A stretch of DNA of 64,000 nt from Sphaerolaimus hirsutus (Eukaryota; Nematoda; Chromadorea; Monhysterida; Sphaerolaimidae): positions 3,038,001 to 3,102,000 of the forward strand of contig OZ038454.1 of the NCBI GenBank assembly GCA_964036195.1, read 5' to 3'. Position 1 is the first letter of the stretch, and the number at the start of each line of letters is the position of its first letter. The notes under the pieces are model-generated. The model saw only the letters and a program-made list of their open reading frames with translations, was not told the origin of the DNA and did no database searches. This document shows, one piece after another, positions 29,403-39,871 of this stretch. Made by a program: the position numbers and the translations under genes.

Positions 29403-29819
29403 TTAGGCCCTTTTCATACCTTTTTTCTGTGACGACTCCGACTACATGAAAAAGTTCAATAATTCAAGTAAAAAGTTTCATTCATTAGATAAAACGGCCA
29501 AGTATACATAAATACCACCTAGGCGTATATGCATGTCAAATTGCAGATGAATCGTGCTTGTCGTTCAAGAGTTATAGACGTTTGAAAATTTTTGCCATTG
29601 TCGCCATATGTCGGGCTCCGACAATGGCAAATTTTTTTTCAAACGTCTGTAACTCTTAAACGACAAGCACGATTCATCTGCAATTTGACATACATATACG
29701 CTTAGGTGGTATGTATACTTGGCCATTTTATCTGATGAATGTGGATCTTTTTACTTGAATTACTGAACTTTTTCATGTTGTCGGAGTCGTCACAGAAAAA
29801 AGGTGTGAAAGGGGTCTTA
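29403..29819. mobile_element. Fold-back MITE, TTAGGCCC...GTGACGACTC
   Basis: Long inverted arms (tctgtgacgactccgac and gtcggagtcgtcacagaaaa; also tcgtgcttgtcgtt... pairs). The centre is tcgccatatgtcgggctccg. Related to 56433-56854. Confidence 0.75.
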
Positions 29820-30058
29820 GGAAAAATCGAAAACTCGTTTCGAAAAGTAAAAAAGTATACAAAATCGTCATAGTGTCAGAAATTTGTATTTGTGTATTTG
29901 TACTATTTGTGTACTAATTCCTAGTATTTGTGTCAGAAATCTCTCCAAACTGTAGAAATTACAGCCAAAAACTGAAAAAAAATCAAAATAACTTGCCTTT
30001 CATAACCTTTTATCCAACAAAAAAAACCCAAAAAGAAAAAAAGAAAAAATCAACACAC

Positions 30059-30288
30059 CGCGCAGTGACGGCCCCCTCCGAACGGGCGTCAGCACTCCTC
30101 CTGCGAGGGGGCAAGTAGCCCTTGGTGCGTGCAGACCCCCCATTGGGAGATGCAAAATTAGACGCGCCGGGAATCCTCACAGGGTTTGGATGCGGCGCGG
30201 CCTTTTTCGTTTTTATTGACCCCGGAGCCATCTGGGGGGTCCTGAGGGCGGGGATTGGCTGTCGCTGCGATTGCAGCCGGGCGGCTTT
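30059..30288 (-). CDS. KANSL3: KANSL3-like basic Pro-rich exon
   Basis: KAARLQSQRQPIPALRTPQM to PPRRRSADARSEGAVTA. Acceptor tttgcccgcag, donor GCGCG/gtgtgt; phase 0 in, 2 out, matching neighbours. Basic and Pro-rich, probably disordered. Confidence 0.7.
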
Positions 30289-30491
30289 CTGCGGGCAAAT
30301 TGGTGGGAACAGATCTTCATGGACATTCGATGAAAGGTGATATATTTGCATGTAGCCCACACACGTAGACACACACTAGCTGACATTAAAATACATGTTA
30401 ACTAAATTCAACTAAATTTTAGTTGAATGTGCGATTTCAACTTTCCTATATGATAGAGTATACCTACGGGTAGTTTATTTTATATCGTGAC

Positions 30492-31518
30492 CAGGGTTGG
30501 TTTTATAAAAATCATTTGTATACAAATTGTATAAAAATTGTATAAAAATGTATTTTATTTGTATTTTATTCTTGTTTCATTTTATTTTATTTTATTCCAA
30601 AATCATAATAAAATAATAAAATGGAACCATTTTACAAAAATTTTACAAAAATGTACAGAAATTTTACAAAAAATCAGAATCTTGCATGCAAGGCCAGAAA
30701 AACTTTATAATTAGACCTAAACATGAAAAACGGGTGACAAATCTTTCCATTACTTTGCAGAACTTATGTGCAGTAGGTAGCATGCAATAGGTAGCAAGTG
30801 TAAAGTAACAATAATTGATAATAATGGTTTGCATTTTCAGTAGAAGGTGTACTGGAGTGTGCGTGGACATTTGTAAAATGTCATGCAAAGTGTCAATTGT
30901 CATGATGACTGTAAAGTAAAGAGTCATTTGACATCTCAAATGTCAAACAAATTGTCAATTGTCATGATAAATGTCATGCAGTGTCAATTGTGTATCCGAA
31001 TCTTGTGTTTTTGTATCCAAATCTTATGTTTTCGTATCCAGGTATTACATTTTGTATCCAAATGTTGACATAAGATTTGGATACAAAACCAACAACAAGA
31101 TTTGGATACAAAACAAGATTTGAATACAATTTGGTTGACAGTTGCCATTTTAATTGTTATTTGTCATGACAATTGACACTTTACTTAACCTTTGTCATGA
31201 CAATTTATGCTTTGCATGACATTTCATATGACATTTGACACTTTAAGGGGCTTGGGACTGATCCAGCTCCATGGATAAACATGTTGAACCATAAGCAAGA
31301 AAAGAAATTTTTTTACAAAAATTATGAATTTTTATACAATTTTTACAAAAATATGAATTTGTATACAATTTTACAAAAATTTTACAAAAATTCGAATTTT
31401 TATACAATTTTTATTTTTATTTTGAAATTTTCCATTTTATTTTATTTTATTTTATTCTCAAATTTTCCATTTTATTTTTTTTTATTTTTATTTTTTTTCT
31501 GAGATTTTGCCAACCCTG
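30492..31518. mobile_element. hAT-like MITE with TATAAAATTT interior
   Basis: Ends cagggttggttttataaaa and gagattttgccaaccctg with atcgtgac duplicated on both sides (30484-30491, 31519-31526). A nested introner-family MITE occupies roughly 30866-31270. Confidence 0.88.
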
Positions 31519-31884
31519 ATCGTGACACTCAGTCAACTGTCATGCTTTTAAGTTTTTTTTGAGTTGTTTAGTTAACATTCAGTAGACACGAATTTGCCAT
31601 GTCAACTAGTGTGTGTGGGCCCATAATGATCGATTCTATTAAAATTGAGTTTTGGCAAAAAAATCACCATTAAATGCATCTCATGGCTTTACAGTCATTG
31701 TGTGGCTATATGAAGCACCACTAATTACTGAGACTTGTTTCATATAGCTGTTTATGTTGACTCTAAGCCAGTTTCGGGAGGTTTTGACAAAATTCGTTGT
31801 ATTTAGAAATCTTTTTTAAAAGTGGTCGTCCAAAACTTTCCTCGACCCGTACCAACAACACCCATGAAAAAACCCCACACTAAC

Positions 31885-32131
31885 AATTCTCGACTGCTGG
31901 TAAGCGGCAGCGGCGCTTTTCGGCTTGGGACTGGCCGCCCTCCTTTTCCTGGCGGCAGCGAAAGCGGCGGGATCCGAACCTGCCCTGTCCTTGTGCGCGG
32001 GGCGCCTGGTCACGTAGCGCGACGCGGCCACCACCGTGGGCACGGGCTGCTTGCCGCCCGGCGACGGCTGCCACGCTTCCAGTGCAGTGGGTTGCGGCTC
32101 TTTGCTGGGCGAGGCGGCGCGCGCCGTGCAG
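31885..32131 (-). CDS. KANSL3: KANSL3-like basic exon
   Basis: CTARAASPSKEPQPTALEAW to AYQQSRI. Rich in Ala/Arg/Lys/Ser, possible nuclear localisation signals (RKRRAASPKPK). 1 nt entry, phase 0 exit. Confidence 0.7.
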
Positions 32132-32425
32132 CTTTGAGAGATGATATGGTTTGAGTGGAGATGGCTGTTGGAAGTTGCAGGAAATTTTTTGAAACGTTTT
32201 GTTTAAATGCTATCAACAAATCCGCTTTGAACAAAACAGCACCTGAAAAAGTATCACATTTTTGTGCACACGCGTGCAATTTCGAAAGTGTATTTAGAAG
32301 TGTGAAAGAATGCTTCGAAATTTCTAGTAAGGTAAAACTTCCATCAAAACGCGTACAAATAAAAAAAACACATTCAGTCAGTCATCCAAAGTATTCGAAC
32401 GAAAAATCAAAGTGAAAATACGCAC

Positions 32426-32481
32426 CCACTATCGGCTGCCGCCGCACTGCCGCCCTGCTGCTCGTTGTGATCCTGCGTCAA
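32426..32481 (-). CDS. KANSL3: KANSL3-like short exon
   Basis: LTQDHNEQQGGSAAAADS. The acceptor ggcgcag is the only one in the right phase and lies 26 bp beyond the introner end. Confidence 0.6.
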
Positions 32482-32695
32482 CTGCGCCTTCCTCAACATA
32501 ACGGCCAGGGGGCAGTCCCACACCCTGTAAAATGCCCTGTAAAATGTCAAATGACATGCAAAGTGTCTAGTCATGTAAAATTCCCTGCAAAATGGCCCCT
32601 CTGTTGCCATTTTGCAAGGCATTTTCCATGACTTTTGACACTTTGCAAGACATTTGACATTTGACAGAGCATTTTCCAGGGTGCGGGACTGGCAC
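32482..32695 (-). mobile_element. Introner-containing intron
   Basis: Starts gtgccagtcccgcaccctgg at the donor and carries the matching end agggtgtgggactgcccc near the acceptor. The hairp arms are tgtcaaatgtcttgcaaagt and its complement. About 26 bp lie between the element end and the acceptor. Confidence 0.8.
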
Positions 32696-32974
32696 CAGCA
32701 TCTGCTGGACGTTCTGCTGCGGCGGGTCGTGCCGCTGCGCCGCCGCGGTCGAACTCGACGCCACATTTGACTCTTTCTTCGCCGCGGCGGCAGGTCGCTT
32801 CGCAGTGGCGACCGTGGGCGCGGCACATTGAGGGGAATGGGTGATCACCCCCCTGGGTTTGGTCGACGCCGGGCGGGAGGGGTTCAAGGGCCGGCCGCTG
32901 TAAGCCATGTGCCGCGCGCAACCGTGCTGCGAGTGCGGCTGCGACCCCGGCGGCTGGTGGAATGGCCCCAACGT
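32696..32974 (-). CDS. KANSL3: KANSL3-like low-complexity exon
   Basis: TLGPFHQPPGSQPHSQHGCA to PPQQNVQQML, 93 codons, phase 0 at both sides. Pro/Ala/Gln-rich; donor CTG/gtgccag supplied by the introner. Confidence 0.72.
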
Positions 32975-33670
32975 CTGCGAGGGAGAAAAAAGGCGCTACG
33001 CTCGCTGGGTGTCAACTGGTTTCAAATCAAAGTCAACTCAGATTTTAGTTGACGGGTCGCAGTAAGGTGTCAATTTTTTTAATGGAAAACTGAAAAAAAT
33101 TGGACATGCCGGAAAACTGAAATGAAGGAAAACGGAAAGCAGAATTTGCATGGAAACAGAATAATGCAAAAAAATTGTGATCTCACAGCGGGCGCGGGTC
33201 CGGACCAGGCAAATTTTCCGCCGTGCGAGGGGGTCGACGTCGATTTTCCAGACTGGCTGGTGCTCGACTGTCGAGATCGACTGGCGCCTGACAAGTTTTC
33301 ATGATTAAAACAGGGGCCTTTAACGTTAACTTAAAGGGGTTTTGTGTGATGACCGTGTTTGTTATTAACACCCGTCAGATAAAAAAAATAAAAAACGGTG
33401 TTTTAAATCAGTTATAGTCAGTGGGGAAGTTGTTCACTCTATAAGTGTCTAGAGACTGTACTTACATAAGTTTCTAAAATACAATGAAAATTAATGCGCA
33501 AGTCTGTTTAAAAACAGGGGAGGAGGTAACAGGGGTTCAGTGAATTTGGAAAACTTTGGCTGATGATTTTAAAAAAACGGTTTCGACGCCTGTGCGTTCA
33601 AAACATGTTTTTTTAAAATAAATAAAAAACCGTTGAAAAACACCTGCCATCATCCAAAATACGAACCAAC

Positions 33671-33845
33671 CTGGCAAGAGGGGCGCGGCGGGACTTTGGG
33701 CGGGCAGAAGTCCCTGGCCCGTGGTTTCGGCGGCCGTGGCGATCACCTGGTCGATGGAGTGGGCGATCGCGGACTCGCTGGTGCTGTCGGCGCGCGGCGC
33801 AACGCCCGTTTTGCTGGGCCACTTCCCGCTGCTCGACTGTCGACG
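33671..33845 (-). CDS. KANSL3: KANSL3-like exon
   Basis: RRQSSSGKWPSKTGVAPRAD to SPAAPLLP. Acceptor ctttgcag; donor CCAG/gttggt leaves one base too many for the next exon, so either the donor is CAG/gtgatc further upstream or there is a 1-bp error. Confidence 0.6.
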
Positions 33846-34197
33846 CTGCAAAGTGTATGCACTGGTTTCGCTACAATTCCGTAAGTAAACAAGTAAATTA
33901 CAAAACCCCCGGGTGTATCCATGGGTCAAGCCTATTACGCATGTAAGCCCGTCACGCATCTAGAGCCATTATAGACACATTATATCCGCAAGGGTAAGGG
34001 TAACCCCACCCCAAACTGCCCAACTATTTATCTATCCTAGAGGCAAATTTTATAGATTTTTATGGATTTTCACCTTCAAAATCACTATGTTTTATTGTTC
34101 ATTTTCAGCATGCCCGGTAAAATTAAATGCGTCCCGGGTCTACATGCGTGATGGGTTTACATGCGTAATGGCACAGGCTGTATCGATAGACGCGAAC

Positions 34198-34383
34198 CTT
34201 GGTGGGGCCGGCAGGATTCATCCTAACGGCAGCGTCGGGTTTCAGTCTCAAATCCGCCGTGACCGAGTGAATCCGATCGCTGGGTATGAACTGGTCGTTT
34301 TGCTCGCGCGGCGGCGCGAACGGCAGGAAAACGGAGCGGCGGGAATCGGTCACGCAGCGCAGAATGAAATCGACCACGTGGCT
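34198..34383 (-). CDS. KANSL3: KANSL3-like exon, end of hydrolase-fold region
   Basis: SHVVDFILRCVTDSRRSVFL then a Pro/Arg-rich stretch to NPAGPTK. Corresponds to the DEIVDFL segment of KANSL3. Phase 0 both ends. Confidence 0.8.
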
Positions 34384-34609
34384 CTGAAAGTAAAATAAAA
34401 TAAAATTGATAGCAAGGTTATGAAAGCGACGACAGCCATGGGAATCGATTGTATGTATATTTCAAATTCAAAACAAAATGATTTTTTTAAACAAATTGAG
34501 CTACTTCAATTGATCATTATTTTACAATGACATTTCACTTGCAGTCAACAACTTACAACCACCCCAAAAAACTCTCAGCCCCAACCCCCCCCCCCCCCCA
34601 ACGCACCAC

Positions 34610-34829
34610 GACCATCCTATCAACCCCCTTCTGAGTAATTTCCCTCTCTACCAATCGATGCGTGGCAACCCTCAACTGGGCGTCGGCTCCGCCCACCACG
34701 ATCAATCCGCTGTCGGCTGGCAATCTGTCGCGGGTGTCCTGCAACTCGTCCACGTCGGTGGTGTTAGAGTGCTCGCCGATCACGAACACGGTGGGCGTGT
34801 TGGACTGGGACAGGCGGTCGTCGCACAGC
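34610..34829 (-). CDS. KANSL3: KANSL3-like exon with TPxxFVIG and VVGGAD motifs, 1-bp frame break
   Basis: LCDDRLSQS in the entry frame, then TPTVFVIGEHS and GLIVVGGADAQLRV in the next frame: a strand and loop diagnostic for the family. The exon is 220 nt where 219 are needed, with an extra T (plus strand) at 34800-34802. Confidence 0.85.
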
Positions 34830-35061
34830 TGGGAGAGGGGCGAGATAGGATTTTGACCTTTTTCAAAGTGTATAAATTTATAAAAAAATTTTTATGTGAA
34901 ATTAGGTTTATAAATTTTGATTTCTTTTCTAAATCATTTTAGAATCTGTCTATTTTTCCAAATAAACATTCGGTAGCCTTAATGTTATGCGAGGTCGAAG
35001 TCATGTTCGTCCATTTTCGTTTATTTAGACATGAAAAGATGCATGTGAATTTGAACTCAAC

Positions 35062-35154
35062 GCCATTGGTGGAACTGACCCCGCGAGCGCCCTGCATGCA
35101 CAGATTCGAATGTGCGAATGAAATGCAGCCAGACACGTGCACCTCGGCCGCCAC
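35062..35154 (-). CDS. KANSL3: KANSL3-like exon (hydrolase fold)
   Basis: VAAEVHVSGCISFAHSNLCM then QGARGVSSTNG; aligns with the family's V..YVTAVVCLGFP...GPRG segment. Donor GGC/gttgag is weak. Confidence 0.75.
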
Positions 35155-35626
35155 CTGCATGCAAATCAGTTCTTTCCATCAAATAGGCGTACAATTATAA
35201 GAGACCATGGATAAGTGCATATTGCCCATAAAGCAACTTTATCGGGCCGAGAACTAAAGTTTTGCCGCGACGTGATAAGTGAACACGTTTACAGACTTCT
35301 CCTTTTACAGGTTTGCATTTTTGTTTTTGTCCAAATGCATTGTGTGGAAACGCCACTGTTCCCATGTATTTATGTTGAGATCAGAGAAAATTTGACATTC
35401 AATAATCACTTTAGAATTCCAAAAGTGTGAGCGAGCGCGCCAATTGCACACGCATCACCAGCGGATAATTTGAAATGAAACCTAAAATGCCATTTTCTCG
35501 ATATCGATTTTTTGGACTTATCAACTTTTATCACCCAGGGTCAAGTTCTTTTGGACTTAATTGGAATTTTTAGACACATCAGATATTAGATAAGGCAAAT
35601 ATTAGAAATACAATCGTAAAACCAAC

Positions 35627-35698
35627 CATCATGTTGCAAAGTGCACTCACATCCCAGCCAACCAGGAAAATTTTCCGATCAGACACCTCTTTCTTCAC
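35627..35698 (-). CDS. KANSL3: KANSL3-like exon (GW-x-GAL motif)
   Basis: VKKEVSDRKIFLVGWDVSAL then CNMM, the nucleophile-elbow-like segment of the family's hydrolase fold (GWNxGAL in vertebrates). 24 codons, phase 0/0. Confidence 0.85.
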
Positions 35699-36111
35699 CT
35701 GAAAAAAGTTTGAGCAAAAACATTTGAAATAGGACATGAAATTTCGCCCCCCCCCCCTTCTCGGGTGGGACATGAAACAAGTTAGAAAAGTTAATTTTCC
35801 ACATTAACTTGTAAATTTGTTTCTTCAAAAATTCAATTAAACGAGCTTCGAACATAACGATCCTAAGGTATTAGAACAGTAGCCGACGGGCAGCTCAGGT
35901 ACCAATCCTAGACCCTGTAAAATTCCCTGTCAAATGTCAAATGTCAAATGGCATGTTAAGTGTCAAGAGTCATGTAAACGAGATTGCCATTTTACAGGGC
36001 ATTTCACATAATTTTTCACACTTGCATGACATTTCACACTTTACAGGGCTGGGGACTAGCACCAGGAAAAGTCCCTTCCCCCACACAATTTCAGCGTACA
36101 CTTTCACCCAC

Positions 36112-36235
36112 CTGCACAACAAACTCCTTGATGCCGAGCAGAAACGCAACGGTGATTTCTCTGATCGTGGAGCGATTGTGTATGGTCGCGTTGGTCAGAC
36201 GGAATTCCTTGCATTCCGCCAGTTCGGATAGCAGA
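36112..36235 (-). CDS. KANSL3: KANSL3-like exon
   Basis: LLSELAECKEFRLTNATIHN to LLGIKEFVVQ; helix before the GW motif. 1 nt entry, donor CAG/gtgggt. Confidence 0.8.
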
Positions 36236-36524
36236 CTGGAATGGTTGACAAATCGAGTAAAAAGTTACAATTCAACACTGGCGGATAATCGAGGTCAATT
36301 CCGCAAGTTCCGCAATTCCGCAAGAGAAAAAAAAAACAATTTTAGAAGGGAGAAGTGAAATGAGAAGAGATAGGTGAAATGAGCAGTAAAAAGTTTACTT
36401 AGCTTTTGACTTTTTACAAATCATTTCACGGCTCGTTTTACTTATCGTTTTTACATTTCACTTCTAAACTGTTTCTTTACTTCTCTACTTGCGGAATTGG
36501 CAGCAGATAAATTTTTCAACGCAC

Positions 36525-36616
36525 CTGTAGATGTAGTCGTGGCATCGGAAAGAATTTTGATAGCCGGCCAGCATTGGGAGTGGCGGCACCAGAAGAAACA
36601 ATATGGAACGCGGCAA
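36525..36616 (-). CDS. KANSL3: KANSL3-like exon
   Basis: LPRSILFLLVPPLPMLAGYQ then NSFRCHDYIY, the first strand of the hydrolase fold (LPxSxLxLIxxxGP in vertebrates). Phase 0 in, 2 out. Confidence 0.8.
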
Positions 36617-36653
36617 CTGCGAATGAAGTTCTTCCGTTCAACAAACTCCACAC

Positions 36654-37090
36654 TAGGGTTCAAACGGGATCCCGATCCGGGAATTCCGGGATTAAGCAGT
36701 CCCGATCCCGATCCCGAAACTTTTCAAATCCCGATCCCGATCCCGAGAAACTCCAAAGTCCGGGATCCCGATCCCGGAAAAATTAGTGGAAATTATAAAA
36801 AGTGAAAAAACGACTTTTTTGCATGCAAAAATGTGAACGCAAACCCCCAGCGTTCATTTTATGCCACGTTTCTGGCATCCAACAGTGTTTTTAGACCTTT
36901 ACGAACAATTGTGGATGCCAAAACATTGGCCAAAATCTCTATCGCAAGACCCCAATCCCGGATCCGAAAAAATGCCAATCCCGATCCCGATCCCGTGACC
37001 CCAATCCCGGCCAATCCCGATCCCGATCCCGAAATCTCAAAAAACCAATCCCGATCCCGATCCCGAAAAGTCAATCCCGTTTGAACCCTA
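36654..37090. mobile_element. hAT-like MITE with (CCCGAT)n interior
   Basis: Same family as 15897-16335; target duplication ctccacac at 36646-36653 and 37091-37098. Confidence 0.92.
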
Positions 37091-37213
37091 CTCCACACTA
37101 GTTTAGCACTAGTCTTCCACACCAGTTAAGCACCGAAATTGATTTTTTAACTCAACAAATCAAAGTTTAGCAACTCAAAAACTCACAACTCAGAAGCTGA
37201 ATAGTGAGTTTCT

Positions 37214-37606
37214 GGCGCTACGCACACTGAAGCCGAAATATTCGGCATACGCACGTTTTCATCTGCCGAATCCGAATTGAAAAATTGCCGTTCGGACGTT
37301 TTAAATTCGGCATTTTAGGGGCTGCCATATTGAATTTTGAAAACGTGCGCACGATATTCGGACAAATTCGGACGAATTTGAGCGTTATCAGCATTCAACA
37401 TTTCATTTGATTTTGCCGAATGGTTTCCGCATGAAAAAGTGTACGCATCTTTTGAATGCTGAAATACATGCTGAATTGACAAACCGCCTAATTTTCAAGA
37501 GTACGGACGATTTGAGTTCAGCAAGTTTTTTTCTATTCAGCATTTAATTCGGCATTTGTCAAAAACGTGCGTATGCCGAATATTTCGGCTTCAGTGTGCG
37601 TAGCGC
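37214..37606. mobile_element. Fold-back MITE, GGCGCTACGCACACTGAAGCC
   Basis: Terminal arms ggcgctacgcacactgaagc and gcttcagtgtgcgtagcgcc pair over about 50 bp, including ccgaaatattcggcatacgc. Confidence 0.85.
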
Positions 37607-37683
37607 CTCTGAGATTCCGTAAATTTGGCCAGTGAACTAGTGTGTGTAGATACAAAAAATAGAAGCAGAACAAAATTATCAGG

Positions 37684-37800
37684 TGTCACTCCCAGACCCC
37701 GCAAAATGTCAAATGTAGTACAAATGTAAAGTGCCAAAAGTCATGTAAAATTTCACATTTTATTTTTTACCAGTCAGTTGACATTTTACAAGGCCTGGGA
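37684..37800. mobile_element. Introner-family MITE inside an intron
   Basis: ggtgtcactcccagaccccg to caaggcctgggattgacccg with tgtcaaatgt/acattttaca arms; lies just downstream of the donor at 37818. Confidence 0.6.
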
Positions 37801-37818
37801 TTGACCCGAATCACGTAC

Positions 37819-37917
37819 CTTCTTCTCTACGCTCATGGCTCCCTGCACGGCGGCGGGGTCCAGCGGCTTCCTGGCCAAGTAGCTGCCCAACTCGATCCTG
37901 ACCTCTCTGGCCATCGC
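37819..37917 (-). CDS. KANSL3: KANSL3-like exon
   Basis: AMAREVRIELGSYLARKPLD to AMSVEKK, 33 codons, phase 0/0, donor AAG/gtacgt. Confidence 0.75.
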
Positions 37918-37939
37918 CTGGGCAAGAAAACCATTGGAC

Positions 37940-38175
37940 TAGTGAGTAGTGAAGTGAGTAGTGAAATGAGAAGTGAAATGAAAAGTGAAATGAGAAGTAA
38001 AACCAGAAGTGAAATGAGAAGTAAAAACAGAAGTGAAATGAGAAGTAAAACCAGAAGTGAAATGAGAAGTAAAAGGAAAAGTGAAATGAAAAGTAAAAGG
38101 AGAAGTGAAATGAGAAGTAAAACGAGGAGTAAAATGAGGAGTAAAATGAGGAGTAAAACGAGAAGTTTTAAATGT
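37940..38175. repeat. Minisatellite (gaagtgaaatgagaagtaaaac)n
   Basis: About 20 imperfect units of gaagtgaaatga/gaagtaaaa fill most of the intron 37918-38333. Confidence 0.85.
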
Positions 38176-38333
38176 AAGCCATTTAAATGAGAAATGAGAA
38201 GTTAAAATAAAAGTCAAAAGTTTACTTCGTATTTCACTATTTTACTTTTCATTTCACTTCCCAATGCTCATCTTCTCACTTCTCACTTATAATTTTACAT
38301 TTCTTTCTACTTCTCCACTGGCGGAATTGGCAC

Positions 38334-38567
38334 CTGGGGCTCCTTCCTGGGCACCAAGCAGTCGACCAGCGTGGCGCCGTGGTTCACGTTCACGTTGGCG
38401 GCAGTGGCGCCAGCGCCAGCGGCATTGGCGCCCGTGGCGTTGGCGCCGATGGTGTCGCGCTCGTGGCGGCAGCTGAGCGCCCGCAACTGCTCCAGGTAGG
38501 TGGCCAGGCTGGCGATGGGCAGCTGTCGCAGCAGCGCCACGTGCAGCTTCTCCCCCGCTATGTAGTT
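38334..38567 (-). CDS. KANSL3: KANSL3-like exon with Ala/Gly/Asn-rich insert
   Basis: NYIAGEKLHVALLRQLPIAS then LATYLEQLRALSC (family helix) and an (A/N/G)-rich insert to RKEPQ. Donor CAG/gtgccaattccgcc is the start of an introner-like repeat. Confidence 0.8.
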
Positions 38568-38832
38568 CTGCGTTTTTGGAAGGATTGAGGATCTGTGTTT
38601 TGATAGTCTCTGGTTTGGAAAAATGCCAATTTTTGATGAATATATTTATTGCTTTTGTTATTATTTTTGATAGTGATATTCAATATTTCATGTGCAAAAA
38701 TACACGATAAATTGATATTTTCGTGTCTATCGATTCGGCGCGATAGAAAACACAAACACGCGTACAATTTCCAAAATCGCAAACAAATTTCTTCACCAAA
38801 TAGGATAAAAATGTTTAAAAAAATTAACGCAC

Positions 38833-38916
38833 AAATGCTATAGGCGACAGGGCCACGCGAATGCACTCGGCGTGTTCCATCAGAAGGTTGTAGTATAGGA
38901 TGGCGTTCCTGGGGTG
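38833..38916 (-). CDS. KANSL3: KANSL3-like exon
   Basis: HPRNAILYYNLLMEHAECIR to LSPIAF, 28 codons, phase 0/0. Confidence 0.75.
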
Positions 38917-39193
38917 CTGCGGGGCAAATGTTTAATGCACACGTGCACGGTAAACATCAAATTCGATTGTCAATTAATGGCACGGTGGAAATATTGGCGC
39001 TGCGCACAATAGTTTACTTTCAGTCAACTAAAATTTTAGTTAACTGATAAATCAACTTTGAATGGCATTTGAGGTTGCTGGATTAAGGCGTTCGTCAACT
39101 ACAGTTGACCAGATATAAAAAGATCATTCCAGTAAACTTAAATGCGTAGTATGTATGTGTAGCGATTATGTAAAAAAATCTGTAAAAAAATTA

Positions 39194-39313
39194 CGTTTTC
39201 TACGGTCGCAAATGCCATCCTGGCGTTTTTGATGCTCGCCAGCACAGCGACCGCCAGCGACGCGACGATACTCGCCAATTTTGCGTCGTCACTTTTCGCC
39301 ACGTCGCGCGCCA
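39194..39313 (-). CDS. KANSL3: KANSL3-like exon
   Basis: LARDVAKSDDAKLASIVASL then AVAVLASIKN to ATVEN, an Ala-rich helix. 1 nt entry completes Asp with the preceding exon. Limits are read from ttttcag and AAC/gtaatt, accurate to a few bases. Confidence 0.7.
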
Positions 39314-39377
39314 AGCTGAAAACACCCAGCGCAATAAGATTGACGCAAAACAAGTGACGCAAAATTAAGTGACGCAC

Positions 39378-39527
39378 TCGTGCACGAAATCCACTTCGTT
39401 CCAGGAATCTTCGGAGCTATCAGACGCGATTTCCGGTTCGCTCAGCACTGAACTGTTACTTTTTCGCGCCATAAAAGAGCGCACCCTCTGCGCCATATTC
39501 AAAGCGGATTTCCAGCAGCCGCCATAA
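39378..39527 (-). CDS. KANSL3: KANSL3-like exon
   Basis: YGGCWKSALNMAQRVRSFMA to SEDSWNEVDFVH, acidic/Ser-rich. Donor GA/gtgcgt gives the right phase. Confidence 0.75.
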
Positions 39528-39871
39528 CTGCAATGTTGCGTTATTACGAATTACATAAAAAATTGTTTTAAACAAATACATGGTTGTAGTTTTCACCCAT
39601 GTTCGTCCAAATCATCGATTTCTTTACTTATTTACCCTTTTCACCTTCGAAATTGCTAATTCTAATGATGTATCGCCTGTTTTTGGTTTTCTGGCATTTG
39701 CATCACTATTTTCAGCTGCTTTTCACGTTATTATTGCGTTTCGTCCTTTTTCCATTCTATACAAAAAAAAGGCCTATATTCCAACCACCACAACGCCCCA
39801 AAAATTTTTTTAGCGATTTTTCGCCCTCAAAGAAATTGTAAAACTTTACACTTGAACCCTTTAAACCCAGC

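Noticed and set aside
29100..29432. Plus-strand ORFs over the 29-kb exon
   Set aside because: GC-rich shadow frames; the minus frame has proper splice sites and phase continuity.
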